Assembly (NCBI GenBank): GCA_947302895.1
Contig: CAMYWU010000058.1
Span: 1-8,059, forward strand
DNA length: 8,059 bases
From: an uncultured Clostridia bacterium
GTDB lineage: Bacteria > Bacillota > Clostridia > Oscillospirales > Acutalibacteraceae
Direction of reading: 5' to 3'
The notes beneath the pieces are model-generated. The model was given only the letters and a program-made list of their open reading frames with translations, made no database searches and was not told the DNA's origin. Positions within the stretch are counted from its first letter, which is position 1, and each line of letters starts with the position of its first letter. Below, one piece after another: positions 5,399 through 8,059 of this stretch. The position numbers and the translations under genes were made by a program.

Positions 5399-8059
5399 AT
5401 GCTTTTAAGAACACTTGAAATGCAGGGATTCAAATCCTTCCCTGATAAAACAGAACTGAATTTCGGAAAGGGAATAACCGCTGTTGTCGGACCAAACGGC
5501 TCGGGAAAGAGTAATATCTCCGATGCTGTTCGCTGGGTTCTCGGCGAAACGAGTACAAAATCGCTTCGTGGCTCCAAGATGGAGGATGTTATTTTTGGCG
5601 GAACCTCAACAAGAAAGCCCCTCGGCTTTGCGCAGGTTGTTTTAACCCTTGATAATTCCGACGGCGCACTTAAGGATAAGGGCGAAATTGTAACGGTTTC
5701 ACGCCGCTACTACCGCAGTGGTGAAAGCGAATACAAAATTGATGGCGAGGCTGTTCGCCGCAAGGATATCCACGAGCTATTTATGGATACGGGACTCGGT
5801 GCGGACGGCTATTCAATGGTTGGTCAGGGAAGAATTGACTCAATCATCTCCGCCAAGAATGAGGACAGACGTGAGCTTTTTGAAGAGGCTGCGGGCATTT
5901 CCCGTTTCCGTCATAAGAGACGTGATTCGGAAAGAAGGCTTGAACAGGCTCAGGAAAACCTTGTTCGTCTGCTTGATATTCTCGGCGAGCTTGAAAGCCG
6001 TGTTAAGCCGCTTAAAACCCAGAGTGAAAAGGCAAAGAAATTCCTTGAATTTTCTGAGGAAAAGAAAACCCTTGAAATCGGCGTGTGGCTGAATAAGATA
6101 AACGCATTTACAAATAATCTTCGTGAGCAGGAGCATAAGCTTGATGCAGCGGGCGCTTCATATGAGGTTTGCGAAAAAGAGCTTGAAGCAATCGAAAAAG
6201 AAGCGCAGGAAATCTTTGCAAAAACCGCAGAGATCAATATGCTTATCGAGCAGAGCCGTCAGGGCAGCGCAGCTTTTGAAGAGGAAGCGCTCAGAAAGGA
6301 CGGCGAAGCGAAGGTTTTAGCCGCAACCCTCAGCCATAACAATGAAACCATTGAAAGACTTCAGGGCGAAATTGATTCAAGCGGCGATGCAGGCGCTTCA
6401 ATAGACGATGCAATAGATGAAAAGAATACCTTCATTCTTGAAAGCGAAATGCAGATTTCAAAGAAGAGGGAGGAGCTTCAGGCTGTTGCTGATGAGATAG
6501 ACAGAGTTCAGAGCGATAACGAGGAGTTTTCACAGAGAAGCGTTCAGCTTAATCAGAGCATAACCTCTCTTACTCTTGCGCTTTCGGATTGCAAGGTTAA
6601 ATGCTCCCAGGCGCTTTCTTCAATCGAGGAAATAAGAGCCCGCAGGGATACCATTGATGAGAGCATTGCCTCCTGCGAAAAGGATATAAGCGCTGCCGAG
6701 GCTGTTAAAAAGGAAAGCGAGGAAAACCTCGATTTTCTTCAGGAGCGCATAGATGAATATGAAAATTCTATGCAGGGCTGGCAGCTCAAGCTCAAAACAA
6801 AAACCGAAAAGGCTGAAAAGCTCAGGGGCGAGGTTGAAGCCCTTGAAAGAAAGCTCTCCGAAAAGCAGTCAAAGGCAAGAATGCTTTCCGACCTTGAAAA
6901 GAATATGGAGGGCTATTCGGGAGCGGTTAAGGCTGTTATCAAGCAGGCTGATGCAAAGGCGCTTTCGGGCGTTCACGGAGTTTTATCAAAGCTTATTTCC
7001 GTTTCAAACGAGTATTCAAACGCTGTTGAGGTTGCTTTGGGAGCGGCAATGCAGAACGTTGTTGTTTCCAGTGAAAGTGATGCAAAGCGAGCTATTAATT
7101 TCTTAAAGCAGAATAATCACGGCAGAGCAACCTTCCTTCCCATATCTGCAATTAAGCCAAGGGATATCGATGAAAAGGACCTTGATGATAATTTCGGATT
7201 TGTTGATATTGCTTCAAATCTTGTTGAATGCGATGCGCAGTACAAGGATATTGTTTCAAATCTTCTCGGCAGGGTTATTATTGCCGAGGATATAGACTGC
7301 GCTATCGGCATTTCCAAGAGATATAAAAACAGATATAAAATCGTTACCCTCGACGGTCAGGTTATGAACCCCGGCGGTTCAATGACGGGCGGAAGCCGTT
7401 CAAAGGGCGCAGGAGTTTTATCCCGTGCCAATCTCATTGAAGAACTGAATGCCGAGGCTGAGAAAATTGAAAAAGAGCTTGAGGAGCTTTCAAAGAGCTT
7501 CAAGCTTGCAATCGAGGATGCAAACAAGGCAGCCGCTGATGTTCAGGGCGCAGATGCCGATATCAGAAATGCCAAGGAAGAGCTTATAAGAGCTCAGGGC
7601 GATGATAAACTTCTCGGCGACAGAATTAATTCACTCACCGAGCAGAAGGCTTCGCTTCTTGCTGAAAAGGAAAATTCCGATTCAAGAATACTTCTATTTG
7701 AAGAGGCAAATAAAAGAGCAAGCGAGGAAGCAAGAGGCATTCAGGAGCAGATTAATACTGCTGAAAAAGAGCTTTCCGATATTTCAAGCGGCGCTGATGA
7801 GCTTACTGCCAAGCGTGAGGAATTCAGAACAAAGATGGGCGAGATTAACCTTGAAATTGTTACTCTTGCCAAGGATTGCGAGGCAGCAAAGATTGCAATA
7901 GAGGAGCTTGAACTCAGAAAGAGCACCCAGAGCTCCAGAATTAAAACCATAAGCGATGAAATTGAAGAGATAAACGCTAAAAACGATGCGCTCAGACTCT
8001 CAATTGCAGATTTTGAAAACGAGGCTGCGGCTCTTCGTGAAAAGGCAAAGGGAAGCGAT
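5399..8059 (+). CDS. smc: Chromosome partition/condensation protein SMC, 3'-truncated by window edge
   Basis: ATPase core of the SMC-ScpAB condensin, which compacts and segregates the chromosome by loop extrusion. The frame is open without a stop from 5399 to the last base, 887 residues; full-length bacterial SMC is about 1,180-1,190, so about 300 are missing. Visible parts, in order: the N-terminal ATPase half beginning MLLRTLEMQGFKSFPDK; Walker A GPNGSGKS (31-38); RWVLGE and SLRGSKMEDVIFGG; the Q-loop GQGRID with Gln143; a first coiled coil rich in Glu, Lys, Ala and Leu (about 170-515); the hinge (about 524-670), ending in NPGGSMTGGS (657-666); and part of the returning coiled coil. The ABC signature (LSGGE type), Walker B and C-terminal ATPase half lie beyond the window. 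The bulk of the protein is coiled coil, so repeated Glu/Lys-rich codons are expected. RecN, SbcC and Rad50 are excluded by the N-terminal motif and the hinge type. The next gene is often ftsY, which cannot be checked here. Confidence 0.97.
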   Translation, partial: MLLRTLEMQGFKSFPDKTELNFGKGITAVVGPNGSGKSNISDAVRWVLGETSTKSLRGSKMEDVIFGGTSTRKPLGFAQVVLTLDNSDGALKDKGEIVTVSRRYYRSGESEYKIDGEAVRRKDIHELFMDTGLGADGYSMVGQGRIDSIISAKNEDRRELFEEAAGISRFRHKRRDSERRLEQAQENLVRLLDILGELESRVKPLKTQSEKAKKFLEFSEEKKTLEIGVWLNKINAFTNNLREQEHKLDAAGASYEVCEKELEAIEKEAQEIFAKTAEINMLIEQSRQGSAAFEEEALRKDGEAKVLAATLSHNNETIERLQGEIDSSGDAGASIDDAIDEKNTFILESEMQISKKREELQAVADEIDRVQSDNEEFSQRSVQLNQSITSLTLALSDCKVKCSQALSSIEEIRARRDTIDESIASCEKDISAAEAVKKESEENLDFLQERIDEYENSMQGWQLKLKTKTEKAEKLRGEVEALERKLSEKQSKARMLSDLEKNMEGYSGAVKAVIKQADAKALSGVHGVLSKLISVSNEYSNAVEVALGAAMQNVVVSSESDAKRAINFLKQNNHGRATFLPISAIKPRDIDEKDLDDNFGFVDIASNLVECDAQYKDIVSNLLGRVIIAEDIDCAIGISKRYKNRYKIVTLDGQVMNPGGSMTGGSRSKGAGVLSRANLIEELNAEAEKIEKELEELSKSFKLAIEDANKAAADVQGADADIRNAKEELIRAQGDDKLLGDRINSLTEQKASLLAEKENSDSRILLFEEANKRASEEARGIQEQINTAEKELSDISSGADELTAKREEFRTKMGEINLEIVTLAKDCEAAKIAIEELELRKSTQSSRIKTISDEIEEINAKNDALRLSIADFENEAAALREKAKGSD

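Noticed and set aside
5718..6320. Plus-strand open frames of 124 and 65 codons inside smc in another frame
   Set aside because: They overlap the SMC ATPase and coiled-coil coding in full and are Arg/Lys/Ser-rich off-frame translations of it. The SMC frame is open throughout and carries all the expected motifs.
6753..7106. 117-codon plus-strand open frame over the SMC arm and hinge start
   Set aside because: It is an off-frame shadow of smc with no family signature; low stop frequency is explained by the biased Glu/Lys/Ala codons of the coiled coil.
7441..7520. Locally repetitive GAGCTT-type sequence in smc
   Set aside because: It reflects Glu-Leu-rich heptads of the returning coiled coil, not a DNA repeat array.
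1..8059. Possible novel defence, mobile or secretion system
   Set aside because: All six genes belong to housekeeping families, composition looks even throughout, and no repeats, integrase, transposase or toxin-like small genes are seen on either strand.

Overview
This window is an ordinary-looking, fully coding stretch of bacterial chromosome: six genes, all on the + strand, separated by at most 15 bases and often overlapping. In order they are topA (5' end cut off by the window), trmFO, plsX, rnc, an Elp3-like radical SAM gene, and smc (3' end cut off). TrmFO, the folate/FAD-dependent tRNA methyltransferase, together with the order topA-trmFO and plsX-rnc-smc, points to a Gram-positive Firmicute. 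The radical SAM gene between rnc and smc, the moderate GC content, and the heavy use of AGA, CTT and GGC codons suggest an anaerobic Clostridia member, possibly Ruminococcaceae/Oscillospiraceae. That placement is inferred from gene content and style, not from a marker search.

Region by region: 1-1461 is the C-terminal two thirds of DNA topoisomerase I, with the active-site tyrosine and three C4 zinc ribbons. 1477-2766 is TrmFO. 2763-3761 is PlsX, the first step of phosphatidic acid synthesis. 3748-4425 is RNase III. 4422-5393 is a radical SAM protein related to the catalytic half of Elp3 but without an acetyltransferase domain. 5399 to the window end is the first 887 residues of the chromosome condensation ATPase SMC: N-terminal ATPase half, first coiled-coil arm, hinge, and part of the returning arm.

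The junctions are +15, -4, -14, -4 and +5 bases. There is no room for a promoter or terminator between genes, so the genes are probably co-transcribed and partly translationally coupled. The products serve chromosome topology and folding (TopA, SMC), RNA maturation (TrmFO, RNase III, perhaps the radical SAM protein) and membrane lipid synthesis (PlsX), which is a typical housekeeping growth operon rather than a dedicated pathway.

I found no mobile element, CRISPR array, tRNA, rRNA, riboswitch or convincing defence system, and no gene-free stretch longer than 15 bases. The points most worth a second look are the uncharacterised radical SAM gene, the joining of two normally separate gene clusters, the absence of acpP between plsX and rnc, and a repeated zinc-ribbon peptide in TopA whose two copies differ only at synonymous positions.
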